DNA of 21,664 bases, from positions 1 to 21,664 of the forward strand of contig JBLINP010000044.1 in assembly GCA_047639415.1 (NCBI GenBank), read 5' to 3'. The notes under the pieces were generated by a model. The model ran no database searches. It had not been told where the DNA came from and worked only from the letters and a program-made list of their open reading frames with translations. Position 1 is the stretch's first letter; every line of letters begins with the position of its first letter. This DNA comes from OFTM34 sp047639415. GTDB lineage: Bacteria > Planctomycetota > UBA1135 > GCA-002686595. This document shows positions 1-8,900 of the stretch, one piece after another. The position numbers and the translations under genes are program-made.

Positions 1-324
1 AAATGCGTCGAGCGCGGTGACTACGCGTCGATCATTCGCGAGTGGTCGGCGCGCTTTCCGCGCGAGCAGATCTACATCGGGCTCTATGACGACATAGTGA
101 ACGAACCGCAAAAACTGCTGACCGAAGTTTTTAGATTCCTCGACGTCGACGTGCCGACGGATTGGTCGGACTACCCGTTCAGCAAGAAGATTTTTAAGGG
201 TCCCGAAATCGCGATGCCCACGCGCTGTCGCGCTTTGCTCGACGAGATGTACTCGAAAAATTCAGTCGAAGAGGTCGCGGACTTGTCCGGCCTCGATTTA
301 GTTCGCGCCTGGAATTACGCCTAA
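1..324 (+). CDS. Sulfotransferase family protein, C-terminal part (5' truncated by window edge)
   Basis: The reading frame is open from base 1 to the TAA at 322-324 and gives 107 residues with no start in view, so the gene begins outside the window. The visible part has the shape of the C-terminal third of PAPS-dependent sulfotransferases: a segment reading GDYASIIREW, a strand-like IYIGLYDD followed by NEPQKLL, then the helix VFRFLDVD. In the family this corresponds to the 'yEdL..dP...l..i..FLgl' region close to the PAPS site. The PAPS-binding P-loop itself would lie upstream and cannot be checked. The predicted reaction is sulfate transfer from PAPS to a hydroxyl or amine of a small molecule, glycan or lipid; the acceptor is unknown. 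Its stop is 7 bases before the ligase gene, so the two are probably co-transcribed and may modify the same product. Confidence 0.7.
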   Translation, partial: KCVERGDYASIIREWSARFPREQIYIGLYDDIVNEPQKLLTEVFRFLDVDVPTDWSDYPFSKKIFKGPEIAMPTRCRALLDEMYSKNSVEEVADLSGLDLVRAWNYA

Positions 325-331
325 GCCTGTT

Positions 332-2467
332 ATGAACACGCTCTCAGAATTTTTGGCAGAAGCGGTTCGTGAACGCGAAGCCGAACCCTTTCTTACCGAC
401 CTACGCGACGGCGAAACGATCAGTTATCGCGAGCTTTCGGATCGCGCTCACTCCGCAAGTGCGTGGCTGGCCGAGCAAGGTGTCGGACTCGGCGATCGAG
501 TCGCTTACGTCACGCAGAACTCGCCGAACTTCTTTCCACTCCTGTTCGCTTGCGTTCATCGAGGCGCAGCATTCGTGCCGATCAATGTGGCTGGTACGCC
601 AGCAGAAACGAAGGACGTGCTCGAGGACTGCGAAGCCAAAGTCGTTCTCGCGGATGCGGTGGGCGAAGAGGGCTGGATCGTTGCCGACGACGACGTACTA
701 TTCAATCGAACCGAATCGTCGGACGCTGTGGACTGCCCGCCCGAGCAAGACGCGATCTTCATCTACACCTCAGGCACGACGGGCCGCAGCAAAGGCGTGA
801 TTCTGAGCCACCGCGCATTGAAGGCGATGGCGACGACGCTCGCAACGGTCTATGGCTACGCGCCGGGCATGCGCTTCCTCAGCATGCTGCCGAACTATCA
901 CATCAACGCGCCGGTCGTGACCGGACTCGCGATCGTCGCCGGGCGCTCGCACGTATTCGTCACCGATCCCTACGGTTTCACCAATGCGCGACTGATTTTC
1001 CCCTACGTGGAAGAGCACAAGCTCGACGTGTTGAGCGTGACCCCCTCGATCATGGCGTCGCTCTTGAAATTCAATCCCGGTGGAACCGAGAGCGATCTCG
1101 AGACACTCAAGTTCGCGCTGGTCGGAACGGCGCACCTGCCCGAGAAGCCCTGGCGAAAGTTCGAAGAGATCTTCGGCGTCCCCTGCTATCAAGGCTATGG
1201 ACTGACCGAAACCACGACTTGGTCGACGATGACTCCGCCGGACGAGCGCAAGCGCTACGACTCGGCGGGCGTCGCGATTGATTGCGAGGTGCGCATCGAC
1301 GAAGAGGGTGGCGAAATTCTGATTCGCGGTGACTCCGTTATGAACGGTTACAACAAGCGCAAAGCGCTCACGCGCAAGTCGTTCAAGGATGGTTGGTTCC
1401 GCACCGGTGACATCGGGCGCATCGACGACGACGGCCAGCTCTTTATCACCGGCCGCATCAAGAACATCATCAAGCGTCGTGGGATTCTGATCTCTCCAGA
1501 AGAGATCGATGGCGTGCTGCGCAAGTTCGAAGGCACGCAAGACGCTTGCACAATCGGAGTACCGGACGAGCTCTCCGGCGAGCGAGTGGTTTCGGCTTGC
1601 GTGATCGACGAGGATCAGGTCAATGCGCTGGGCGCCTTTGCGCGCGAAACGCTTTCGGCCTACAAGTATCCGGATGAGGTTCTGGTCATCGCTGCGATTC
1701 CGAAGACGAACATGGGCAAGCCCGACTTGAAGGAGCTACGCCGAATCGCGACGGGCGAGAAGATGGAGGCAATCGTCGAAAGCTTCGATGCCTATCGGTT
1801 CCGGCGCGCACACACTCCGGATATGCCGGTGATAAAGGAACGCATTCAAGCGGCGCTGCTGCGCGGCACGACGGTCGATTTTTCAGGCTACTGGGGTGTC
1901 GGTTCACGCGATGCGATTGCCAAGCCGGATCGTGTGGCAATTGATCGCTTGGCTAAGTTTCTAGACGCGATCAATACGGTCGCTGGGCGCCCGCTCGCGA
2001 CGATGACTTTGATTCTGGCGGACATGCACGCGCGTTGCAATCAAGTCCCGACGGAGGTGCACGAGCCCTACTTCGCGGGTATCGATACGCTTGCGAAGGA
2101 GCACGGCTTCAAGACGCATTGGCTCAGTGCAGTTTGGGAGAAGCACAACCTCGATTTCGCTCGCGTGACGGAACAAATGTCGACGAACCAAAGACTCGAG
2201 GCTTGGGAGACCTTCGAGCTGCGTGAGGAATTCATACAGCAGGCGGCCAAGCGCTGCGGGGGCGACGAAGCTCTCGTGGAAGAGTTCGCCTATCGGTACT
2301 TCCTCACGATCGGAATGGAGAACGAAGCCGTCGCCAAGTCCTATGCGGACACCATCTTCTTTACCTACAACGGTCTCGAAGCGCGCGAATCCTTGCCCGT
2401 GTTACCGATGGTTCACTTGCACTCGCTCAAGCCCGGTACCGCGGCCAAGCCCTGGTTTCGCAACTAG
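332..2467 (+). CDS. AMP-forming acyl-CoA synthetase/adenylate ligase with an unrecognised C-terminal domain
   Basis: This 711-residue protein has two parts. Residues 1-475 are a complete class I adenylate-forming enzyme (ANL superfamily). The P-loop YTSGTTGRSKG is at 145-155, the GYGLTETT motif at 288-295, the hinge-side segment GWFRTGDIG at 354-362, and the catalytic lysine is K463 in PKTNMGKPD. Such enzymes activate a carboxylic acid as acyl-AMP and usually pass it to CoA or a carrier protein. Residues about 495-711 form an extra domain that I do not recognise. It has conserved-looking features: GYWGVG at 519-524, LADMHARCN at 562-570, and an aromatic-rich end. Normal ANL enzymes stop near 500-550 residues, so this looks like a fusion. 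The ATG is 7 bases after the sulfotransferase stop, which suggests translational coupling; no strong ribosome site is seen. The substrate is unknown. Confidence 0.85.
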   Translation: MNTLSEFLAEAVREREAEPFLTDLRDGETISYRELSDRAHSASAWLAEQGVGLGDRVAYVTQNSPNFFPLLFACVHRGAAFVPINVAGTPAETKDVLEDCEAKVVLADAVGEEGWIVADDDVLFNRTESSDAVDCPPEQDAIFIYTSGTTGRSKGVILSHRALKAMATTLATVYGYAPGMRFLSMLPNYHINAPVVTGLAIVAGRSHVFVTDPYGFTNARLIFPYVEEHKLDVLSVTPSIMASLLKFNPGGTESDLETLKFALVGTAHLPEKPWRKFEEIFGVPCYQGYGLTETTTWSTMTPPDERKRYDSAGVAIDCEVRIDEEGGEILIRGDSVMNGYNKRKALTRKSFKDGWFRTGDIGRIDDDGQLFITGRIKNIIKRRGILISPEEIDGVLRKFEGTQDACTIGVPDELSGERVVSACVIDEDQVNALGAFARETLSAYKYPDEVLVIAAIPKTNMGKPDLKELRRIATGEKMEAIVESFDAYRFRRAHTPDMPVIKERIQAALLRGTTVDFSGYWGVGSRDAIAKPDRVAIDRLAKFLDAINTVAGRPLATMTLILADMHARCNQVPTEVHEPYFAGIDTLAKEHGFKTHWLSAVWEKHNLDFARVTEQMSTNQRLEAWETFELREEFIQQAAKRCGGDEALVEEFAYRYFLTIGMENEAVAKSYADTIFFTYNGLEARESLPVLPMVHLHSLKPGTAAKPWFRN

Positions 2468-2496
2468 TGGGCCGAACTTTTGAATCACCCCACTAG
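2464..2496. terminator. Hairpin between convergent genes, possible bidirectional terminator
   Basis: A perfect 8-bp inverted repeat, CTAGTGGG (2464-2471) and CCCACTAG (2489-2496), flanks a 17-base loop. It lies exactly where the ligase gene (plus) and the SGNH gene (minus) converge, and the TAG stop of the ligase is inside the left arm. There is no run of T after either arm, so it is not a classic intrinsic terminator. It may block transcript ends or protect them from 3' decay. Confidence 0.45.
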
Positions 2497-2499
2497 CGG

Positions 2500-3519
2500 T
2501 TAATGCGCGGGCGGTGCGTCTTTTGCGACGCGATTCCAAGGCAAGCGTTTATCCATCGTGGAGGCTCGAAGGGACGTTGCGGTAAAGCTGCGCCTCAAGC
2601 GTTCCCAGAGATAGCTGTACGAGAAACCGCGTTCGGGATTGATCCACGGATTTGGATCTAGCGGTTTAAAGGTGGAGTTGTGGATCGGCTTCACCTTTTC
2701 CAAAACCGCGAGCATGTTCTTGTGACGTTTTTGAAGGCGCGCGAAAACGCGCTTCCCATAGATCCCGTGGATCATGGCGTCGGCGTGACTATCCGACGGA
2801 TAGACGAAGTTCTCCGGCCCGTACTCCACATCCAGGGGAGGCAAAAGTTCATAGAATGGATTGCTGGGACTGTGGAGCTGCTTGTTGTCCAGCGCGAAGG
2901 CAAACACTTGAACCGAGTGACTCTCGGCGAATTTAGCAACGGTCTTGAGGTTGTGGTTCATTCCCCGGACACTGCGGAGATGGCCGATTTGCCAAAGGAT
3001 GAAGTCGGGCTCGAAGTAGAGAGCGCGCTCTAGTTGCGCAGCCAGGCAGCGGCGCGTATTGGGGACGCCGAGGTTCAGGACTTCCCATTCAGACTCGACG
3101 AGCTCCGCAGCGTTGAGCTTGAGTTCCAAAACTTCCGGCCAGGTTTTAGCGAGCGGGACGCCCGCCGCCATGGTGAGTGATCCGCCTACGACCGCGATGC
3201 GCAAGGCGCCTTCCGGCTTAGCGCGCGTGGTGTCGCTGCCGCGCAGCCCGAAGTTATTGACTTCGAAAGGAACTCCCATGCTGTGACCCCGGGTGTTCGG
3301 CATCAGTCCCCACTTGCCCATTGTGTCCTGGTCTCGTTGCGGCGGTTCAATTGCAAAATCGGACATGAGCACGTGCGTGATCGTGCTCATTTCCCAACGA
3401 CTGAAGCCCGCCATGCCGAATTTCTGAATGCGCAATCCCTGCTCGGCGATGCAGGCGAAGACGAGCAGCAGCCCGAGAACGCGGAGGCTGCTCTTGAAGA
3501 TTCGAAAAGGGCGAAGCAC
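2500..3519 (-). CDS. SGNH/GDSL-like exported or membrane-anchored protein
   Basis: The protein has 339 residues and starts with GTG. The N-terminus has positive residues, then a hydrophobic stretch at about 12-25 (LRVLGLLLVFACIAE), so a signal anchor places the rest outside the cytoplasm. The middle resembles an SGNH hydrolase: NNFGLRG at 88-94, strand IAVVGGS at 108-114 with S114 as candidate nucleophile, VLNLGVPN at 147-154, and D243/H245 in SDSHAD as the candidate Asp/His pair. The usual GDS is GGS, and the block III Gly-x-Asn is not evident (IGHL at 178-181), so activity is uncertain. Relatives include esterases and O-acetylation or deacetylation enzymes acting on surface glycans. The gene lies 230 bases downstream of the ABC exporter on the same strand, so it may have its own promoter. 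No in-frame ATG before residue 36 would keep the signal region, which favours the GTG. Confidence 0.6.
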   Translation of the reverse strand: MLRPFRIFKSSLRVLGLLLVFACIAEQGLRIQKFGMAGFSRWEMSTITHVLMSDFAIEPPQRDQDTMGKWGLMPNTRGHSMGVPFEVNNFGLRGSDTTRAKPEGALRIAVVGGSLTMAAGVPLAKTWPEVLELKLNAAELVESEWEVLNLGVPNTRRCLAAQLERALYFEPDFILWQIGHLRSVRGMNHNLKTVAKFAESHSVQVFAFALDNKQLHSPSNPFYELLPPLDVEYGPENFVYPSDSHADAMIHGIYGKRVFARLQKRHKNMLAVLEKVKPIHNSTFKPLDPNPWINPERGFSYSYLWERLRRSFTATSLRASTMDKRLPWNRVAKDAPPAH

Positions 3520-3749
3520 GCTTTAGGGGCTTTCTTGGAGCTGCAGGACGGCCGCAATCGCGCGGTGGGAAGGGGGCCGGGTGTACATGGAAATGGGGTC
3601 GTTTGGAGCGCCATATTCGCGCATGCTCCAATTGAATCCTATCTCATTTGGCGGAACCGACAAGCTATGGATTCGGCCAATGGAGCCACGTATCCAGCGA
3701 ACGCGCTTATTCATCAGCTTTCGCTGGCGAATCTGAGCGGGCAAATGGA
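3520..3749. other. Intergenic gap between ABC exporter and SGNH gene
   Basis: These 230 bases separate two minus-strand genes. I see no hairpin with a T-run after the exporter stop. On the minus strand there is a weak promoter-like pair, TTGTCG and TAGGAT, about 16 bases apart near 3640-3665, which could serve the SGNH gene. The match to consensus is only partial. Confidence 0.2.
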
Positions 3750-5588
3750 CTACGCGGGAGCGGCCGTGATCTGCTGTAAATCGTGAAGCTTGCGATAGAT
3801 TCCGTTGCTTTCGAAAAGCTCGTCGTGCGTGCCCTGTTCCACGAGCTTGCCCTTGCGCAACACCAGAATTCTGTCCGCGTCGCGCACGGTCGACAAGCGA
3901 TGCGCGATGATGACCGAGGTTCGACCTTTCATCAGTTGAGCGACCGCTTCCTGCAGCAAGTGCTCGGTGTGCGAATCAACATTCGAGGTGGCCTCGTCAA
4001 GGACGAGGATTTCTGGCTTGGTGGCCAGAACGCGCGCGAATGAGATCAACTGTTTCTCTCCCGAGGACAGGTTTTTACCGCGCTCGGTAACTACCTCGTC
4101 GTACCCCAGTGGGAAGCGGTTGAACAACTCCCCCAGGTGAAGCTGCTCAGCAATTTGACGTGCATCCTCCGGCGTGATTTCGGGATGACCGAGCGCGATG
4201 TTTTCGAGAATGGTGCCCTCGAACAAGAAGACGTCTTGCGGCACGACCCCCACTCGACGGCGCAGCTCTTTCGAGGGGTAATCGCGGATGTCGAGACCGT
4301 CCACCAAGATACCGCCGTGCTCAAGGTGATAGAGACGCGTCAGCAATTTCAGAATGGTCGTCTTACCTGCACCCGTGTCGCCGACGATGGCCAAACTCTG
4401 CCCTGGCTCAAGCCGCCAACTAATGTTTTTCAGCGCCGGCTCACCCTCGCCGTAGCCAAAAGTCACGTCCCGAAACTCAATGTCTCCGTGGGGGCTAGGA
4501 AGCGCAATCTCCGTAGTCGGCTCGGGTACGACGTCCTCTTCGTCCATCAACTTAAAGATTCGTCCGCCAGCCGTTAGGGCGTTCTGCAGAACCGTGTACT
4601 TCTGCGACAAATCTGAAAGTGGGCGAAAGAACTTTTGCATGTAGTCGACGAACAAGAACAAAGCACCCAAAGTAAGACCAGACGCAAGACCTTCGTTCGC
4701 TTGCAGGCCCATTCCCTCAATTACCAATCCGCCGCCATACCACAGGATTAGAGCGGTGGTCAGCGAGCCCAATAACTCGACGGCCGCGGAAAGAACCGAT
4801 TCCAGCGTCATCGCGCGTATCTGCGAATCACGCACACCGGCGTTGATGGGATCAAATTCTGAACGCGCGAGGTCTTCACGCAAAAAGATTTGCACCAGCG
4901 ACATTCCCGAAACGTTCTCGTGTAGAAAACCGTTCATCTGGCTAATACGACTACGCATCGCCTCATACGCGCCTCGCACTCGACTTCGCACCAGAGTTGT
5001 CGTCAGTAGCAAGAAAGGCACGATAACCAAACTGATGAGAGTCAGTTGCCAGTCTTGCCAGAACAGAATCCCCAGGGTGGCGACGATAAAAACGGCGTCG
5101 CCGAGAATGGTCACGACGCCCGACGAGAAAAGCTCTTGAAGGGCTTCGATGTCGGTTGTGACTCGGCCGACGAGAACGCCAGTTTTGTTCCGATCATGAA
5201 AGCGCATCGACAGCTTTTGCATATGGCCAAACAACGCCAAGCGCAGGTCCAGGAGCGCGTTCTGCCCGGCCTTGTCGACCGTATACATGTGCAGCCTGCG
5301 AAGGAAAAGCTCAGCTACAGAGACGCCGATAAAGCACAGCATCAAGAGCGGGAATCCGTCTAAATTGCGCGGCGTGATGTAATCGTCAATGGCGATCTTG
5401 ACGATGAAAGGCGCGATCAAGCGACAGGCGGATGTAATGAGCAGCAAGCTCAAACCCGTACCGATTAGGAAGCGGTGCGGACGCATGTAAATCCACAGGC
5501 GCGCAGCAACCCGAACGTCGCGGCCTTCGACCGAGTCCTTCTGCCCGGCAGTTCCCCCGGCCTTGACTGATTCTGCAGCGCTACTCAT
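3750..5588 (-). CDS. ABC exporter half-transporter, canonical ATPase subunit (MsbA/MDR type)
   Basis: The protein has 612 residues: a six-helix type IV exporter membrane domain (about 35-340) fused to a nucleotide-binding domain (about 368-605). The NBD shows Walker A GDTGAGKTT at 403-411, Q-loop VPQD at 449-452, signature NLSSGEKQ at 506-513, Walker B ILVLDE with catalytic Glu532, and H-loop His563. The signature is altered (LSSGE instead of LSGGQ). I chose the ATG at 5588 because it overlaps the upstream partner's stop as ATGA with a purine-rich GGGAAG just upstream; a longer reading from 5618 would add 10 residues inside the partner gene. Together with the partner it is likely one heterodimeric exporter in the inner membrane. 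The cargo could be a lipid, peptide or drug-like molecule; nothing in the sequence decides. Confidence 0.9.
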   Translation of the reverse strand: MSSAAESVKAGGTAGQKDSVEGRDVRVAARLWIYMRPHRFLIGTGLSLLLITSACRLIAPFIVKIAIDDYITPRNLDGFPLLMLCFIGVSVAELFLRRLHMYTVDKAGQNALLDLRLALFGHMQKLSMRFHDRNKTGVLVGRVTTDIEALQELFSSGVVTILGDAVFIVATLGILFWQDWQLTLISLVIVPFLLLTTTLVRSRVRGAYEAMRSRISQMNGFLHENVSGMSLVQIFLREDLARSEFDPINAGVRDSQIRAMTLESVLSAAVELLGSLTTALILWYGGGLVIEGMGLQANEGLASGLTLGALFLFVDYMQKFFRPLSDLSQKYTVLQNALTAGGRIFKLMDEEDVVPEPTTEIALPSPHGDIEFRDVTFGYGEGEPALKNISWRLEPGQSLAIVGDTGAGKTTILKLLTRLYHLEHGGILVDGLDIRDYPSKELRRRVGVVPQDVFLFEGTILENIALGHPEITPEDARQIAEQLHLGELFNRFPLGYDEVVTERGKNLSSGEKQLISFARVLATKPEILVLDEATSNVDSHTEHLLQEAVAQLMKGRTSVIIAHRLSTVRDADRILVLRKGKLVEQGTHDELFESNGIYRKLHDLQQITAAPA

Positions 5589-7420
5589 GCCGCACTTCCC
5601 GCGCCTTGTCGGCGCCACAACGCGGCATACGGACCATCTTGTTCGAGCAAAGAATCGTGGGTCCCCGACTCGATGATCTTGCCCCGCTCCAACACCAAGA
5701 TCTGATCGGCGTGTTTGATTGTCGAAAGCCGATGCGTCGCGATGACCGTGCTGCGCCCCTCCATCATGGGCACTAACTCACGCAAGATCTCCTCGGCGGT
5801 GTGCGAATCGACGGCGGACAAAGTGTCGTCAAGCAAGAGCAGATCGGGATCGAGCAACATCACGCGCGCCAATGCGGTTCGCTGACGTTGACCGCCCGAA
5901 AGATTGACGCCGCGCTCCCCTAGCAAAGTGTCCAAACCGTCAGGCAACTGCTCCAGGTCTTTCCCTAGACGAGCGGACTCAACCGCCTTCTCGATCTCTT
6001 CGCGACTGGCATCGGGTTTTCCGAGAGCCACGTTTTCAGCCAAAGTCTTGCTGAACAGAAAGGTCTCTTGGGGCACATAACCGACGCGACGACGAAGATC
6101 CTTCAAACTCAAATCACAGACATCGGCATTCTCGAATGAGACCTGCCCACGATCGACTTCAAGCTCACGAGCAAGCGCTCTCAACAATGTCGTTTTGCCA
6201 GATCCGGTTTGCCCAACGATGGCAAGCGTTTCGCCGGGCTTCAATTCGAACGAAACGTCATCGAGAACCATGCGCCCGACACCTTCGGTCGGTTCTATAG
6301 CGATGCCATTCGTTGAAGCCTGAGCTGCGCTCTCACTCGTGTCCCCCAGCACGCCTAGTTCGGGTGCCGGATAAGTAATCGACAAACCCGTCACTCGCAG
6401 TGTTCCCAAACTCTTCCCGATTGGGACCGGCGAGTCGGGTTCGACCAATGTGACCTCGGATTCAGTGAGCTCGCGCAACCTGCCGAGCGACACGGCGCCG
6501 CGTTGCAGGGAGCTAATCACGAATCCCAATACGCCTGTCGGCGCGGCCAACATGGCCAGATAAAAAGTCATCGCGATGAAATCGCCCAAACTGATCTCTT
6601 CGCGCACGACCATCGGTCCGCCAACCCAGAGAACGACGATGGTGGACATCAAAGCCAAGCCCATCATCAAGGGTGCTAGCGAAGCGCGTGCCCAACTGAC
6701 TTCTAGATTCTTGCTCCGATAATTCTCACAACGCTCTCGAAAACGATCGAAGTCGTATTCTTCAAGCGTGAGCGTTTGAATCACCATGTGCCCGGACAAA
6801 CTTTCGTCGACCTTCGCACTGAGATTGCCCAACTCTTCCTGTGCTGCTTTGGAGCCGCGTTGAATCACCCCGGCCATCCGCCGAGCCGCGACGATGAAGA
6901 AGGGAAACGGCAGGATGCTGAGCAGCGACAGGCTCGGACTGACGCTGACCATCATCGAGATGCAGATCACATACATCACGGCCGTCTCGGCCAGATACAT
7001 GTAGACCGGCCCCATCAAGCCCTGCACGTTGCGAACGTCATTGATGACGCGCGACATGATTTCTCCGGTCCGGTTGCGGACAAAGAACGACGGAGGAAGT
7101 TTGAGCAAGCGCTCGAAAACGTCGGTGCGTAGGTCATGCACAACGCGACGACTGCCACCCAGCACAAGCAATCGACTCCAGGTCCGAATCACGGCGCCGA
7201 GCAGGGACACCACGACGATGGAAACAGCGCTCCAAAGAATCGCATCACCCACCACGGTCGGGTTCGCGCTATCCGCTTCGCTTAACTCGTCAATCGTATC
7301 TCCGAGAAAATACGGCACGAGCACGCGTAGAAAGACGTGTCCCACGATAGCCACAGCACCGAAGACGTAAGTCCACTGATACCGTCGCAAGTAGGGGCCG
7401 AGATGTCGTAGCACGCGCAT
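5585..7420 (-). CDS. ABC exporter half-transporter, degenerate-site subunit
   Basis: The 611-residue protein has the same layout as its downstream partner: six-helix membrane domain (about 15-305), then an NBD. Motifs are Walker A GQTGSGKTT at 403-411, Q-loop VPQE, canonical signature NLSGGQRQ at 506-513, and H-loop His563. Walker B reads LLLLDD at 527-532, so the catalytic glutamate is replaced by Asp532. The NBD also carries an extra loop of about 35 residues between the first strand and Walker A. A degenerate Asp paired with a partner carrying a variant signature is the known hallmark of asymmetric heterodimers such as TM287/288 and BmrCD. I take the ATG at 7420; a TTG at 7429 would add three residues. 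The stop overlaps the next gene's ATG by 4 bases, so the two subunits are translationally coupled. asnS ends 66 bases upstream. Confidence 0.9.
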   Translation of the reverse strand: MRVLRHLGPYLRRYQWTYVFGAVAIVGHVFLRVLVPYFLGDTIDELSEADSANPTVVGDAILWSAVSIVVVSLLGAVIRTWSRLLVLGGSRRVVHDLRTDVFERLLKLPPSFFVRNRTGEIMSRVINDVRNVQGLMGPVYMYLAETAVMYVICISMMVSVSPSLSLLSILPFPFFIVAARRMAGVIQRGSKAAQEELGNLSAKVDESLSGHMVIQTLTLEEYDFDRFRERCENYRSKNLEVSWARASLAPLMMGLALMSTIVVLWVGGPMVVREEISLGDFIAMTFYLAMLAAPTGVLGFVISSLQRGAVSLGRLRELTESEVTLVEPDSPVPIGKSLGTLRVTGLSITYPAPELGVLGDTSESAAQASTNGIAIEPTEGVGRMVLDDVSFELKPGETLAIVGQTGSGKTTLLRALARELEVDRGQVSFENADVCDLSLKDLRRRVGYVPQETFLFSKTLAENVALGKPDASREEIEKAVESARLGKDLEQLPDGLDTLLGERGVNLSGGQRQRTALARVMLLDPDLLLLDDTLSAVDSHTAEEILRELVPMMEGRSTVIATHRLSTIKHADQILVLERGKIIESGTHDSLLEQDGPYAALWRRQGAGSAA

Positions 7421-7486
7421 GGGAAGCAAAAAGCGTCCCGACTTACAACGGCTGCAAATCGAGACGCAATGTGTGGGAGGAGTTGA

Positions 7487-8785
7487 TTAGGGTTCGATGC
7501 GCTGCATGGTGCGCGGGAAGGGAATGCATTCGCGAACGTGTTGAATGCCTGCAATCCAACCAACCGTGCGCTCCAAGCCAATGCCGAAACCCGAGTGCGG
7601 GACTGAACCGTAACGACGCAAGTCGAGGTACCACTGGAAGGCTGCCGAGGGGAGGTCGTGTTCCTTGATCCGACGCTCTAGTTCCTCAAGATCCTCTTCG
7701 CGCTGACTGCCGCCGATCAGCTCGCCCACGCCTTCAGTGCCGAGCACATCGACGCACAGCGTTTTGGTCGGATCGACGCTATCGCGCTTCATGTAGAAGG
7801 CTTTCACTTCGTTGGGATAGTGCGTCACCATCACCGGCTTATCGAAACTGTTCGAGATGATCGTCTCGTCGGGAGCTCCGAAGTCCTCGCCGTAGACGAA
7901 CTCCGATTCGGGATGCTCGGCCAGAATTTTGGCCGCTTCGTCATACGTCAGACGCGGGAACGGTCCCACGATGGCCTCGAGCTTCGATATATCGCGCTCC
8001 AACAATTCGAGCTCAGGTCGACGTCGCTCCAAGACCTGCGCAACCACGAAGCACAACATGTCCTCGGCGAGTTGCATGATGTCGTTCAAGTCGGCAAAGG
8101 CCACTTCGGGTTCGAGCATCCAAAACTCAGTCAGGTGACGGCGAGTCTTGGATTTCTCAGCGCGGAAGGTGGGACCGAAGCAATAGACCTTGCCCATCGC
8201 CATCGCGCCCGCTTCAGCATAAAGCTGGCCTGACTGCGTCAGATAAGCTTTGCGATCGAAGTAATCGAGCTCAAACAAGTTCGATGTGCCTTCACACGCG
8301 TTGGGCGTGAACATGGGCGAATCGACACAGATGAATTCACGCTCGTCAAAGAACCGACGCATCGCCGTAATGATGGCATCGCGAATACGCAGCACGGCCC
8401 ACTGTTGCTTGGAGCGCAACCAGAGGTGCCGGTTCGAGAGCAAAAAGTCTTTGCCGTGCTCTTTGGGTGTAATCGGATAGCCATCCACGGCCTGCAATAC
8501 TTCCCCATCGGAGACTTGCAGTTCGAAACCACCGGGTGCGCGATCGTCGGCGGAAACTTCGCCGGTGAGCATCAAGCTCGATTCCTGTCCCGCAGCACCA
8601 ATGGCTTCAAACAACTCTTCGGACACGTTCTTCTTGAACAAAACGCACTGGCAATAACCCGTGCCATCGCGCAATTGAACGAAGTGCAGTTTGCCTTTTG
8701 AACTGCGATGATAAATCCAACCGCGCAGAGTGACGGTTTCGCCGACGAAGTCGCCGAGGTGTTCTACGGTCGTAATGGTGGCCAT
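7487..8785 (-). CDS. asnS: Asparaginyl-tRNA synthetase (class IIb)
   Basis: The 432-residue enzyme charges tRNA-Asn with asparagine in the cytoplasm. An N-terminal OB-fold anticodon-binding domain spans about 17-105 (VTLRGWIYHRSSKGK, then FVQLRDGTG). The class II catalytic core follows: motif 1 region DSPMFTP at 155-161, motif 2 from YCFGPTFRAE (201-210) through RHLTEFWMLEPE (216-227), and motif 3 HSGFGIGLERTVGW at 397-410. The FWMLEPE and GGSQREEDLEEL segments are typical of AsnRS rather than AspRS. It is slightly shorter than many bacterial AsnRS (about 460 residues) but no motif is missing. The ATG at 8785 opens directly into the OB-fold; an upstream extension to 8956 would overlap the neighbouring gene and adds residues unlike the family. 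Its presence means this organism makes Asn-tRNA directly, at least in part. Confidence 0.97.
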   Translation of the reverse strand: MATITTVEHLGDFVGETVTLRGWIYHRSSKGKLHFVQLRDGTGYCQCVLFKKNVSEELFEAIGAAGQESSLMLTGEVSADDRAPGGFELQVSDGEVLQAVDGYPITPKEHGKDFLLSNRHLWLRSKQQWAVLRIRDAIITAMRRFFDEREFICVDSPMFTPNACEGTSNLFELDYFDRKAYLTQSGQLYAEAGAMAMGKVYCFGPTFRAEKSKTRRHLTEFWMLEPEVAFADLNDIMQLAEDMLCFVVAQVLERRRPELELLERDISKLEAIVGPFPRLTYDEAAKILAEHPESEFVYGEDFGAPDETIISNSFDKPVMVTHYPNEVKAFYMKRDSVDPTKTLCVDVLGTEGVGELIGGSQREEDLEELERRIKEHDLPSAAFQWYLDLRRYGSVPHSGFGIGLERTVGWIAGIQHVRECIPFPRTMQRIEP

Positions 8786-8900
8786 GAAATCAGAAAAGTT
8801 GAGGGTGAATGCGGAGAGTGGAGAAGCGCGAAACCGCTGGGCTTGAACAATCGGACGGAAGGAACCGCCGGAGACTCGAGCGAACCAGCGGGAAGATGTG

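Noticed and set aside
463..1540. Long overlapping open frames inside the ligase gene on both strands
   Set aside because: They are Arg/Ser-rich shadow translations of a GC-biased gene with clear ANL motifs in the chosen frame.
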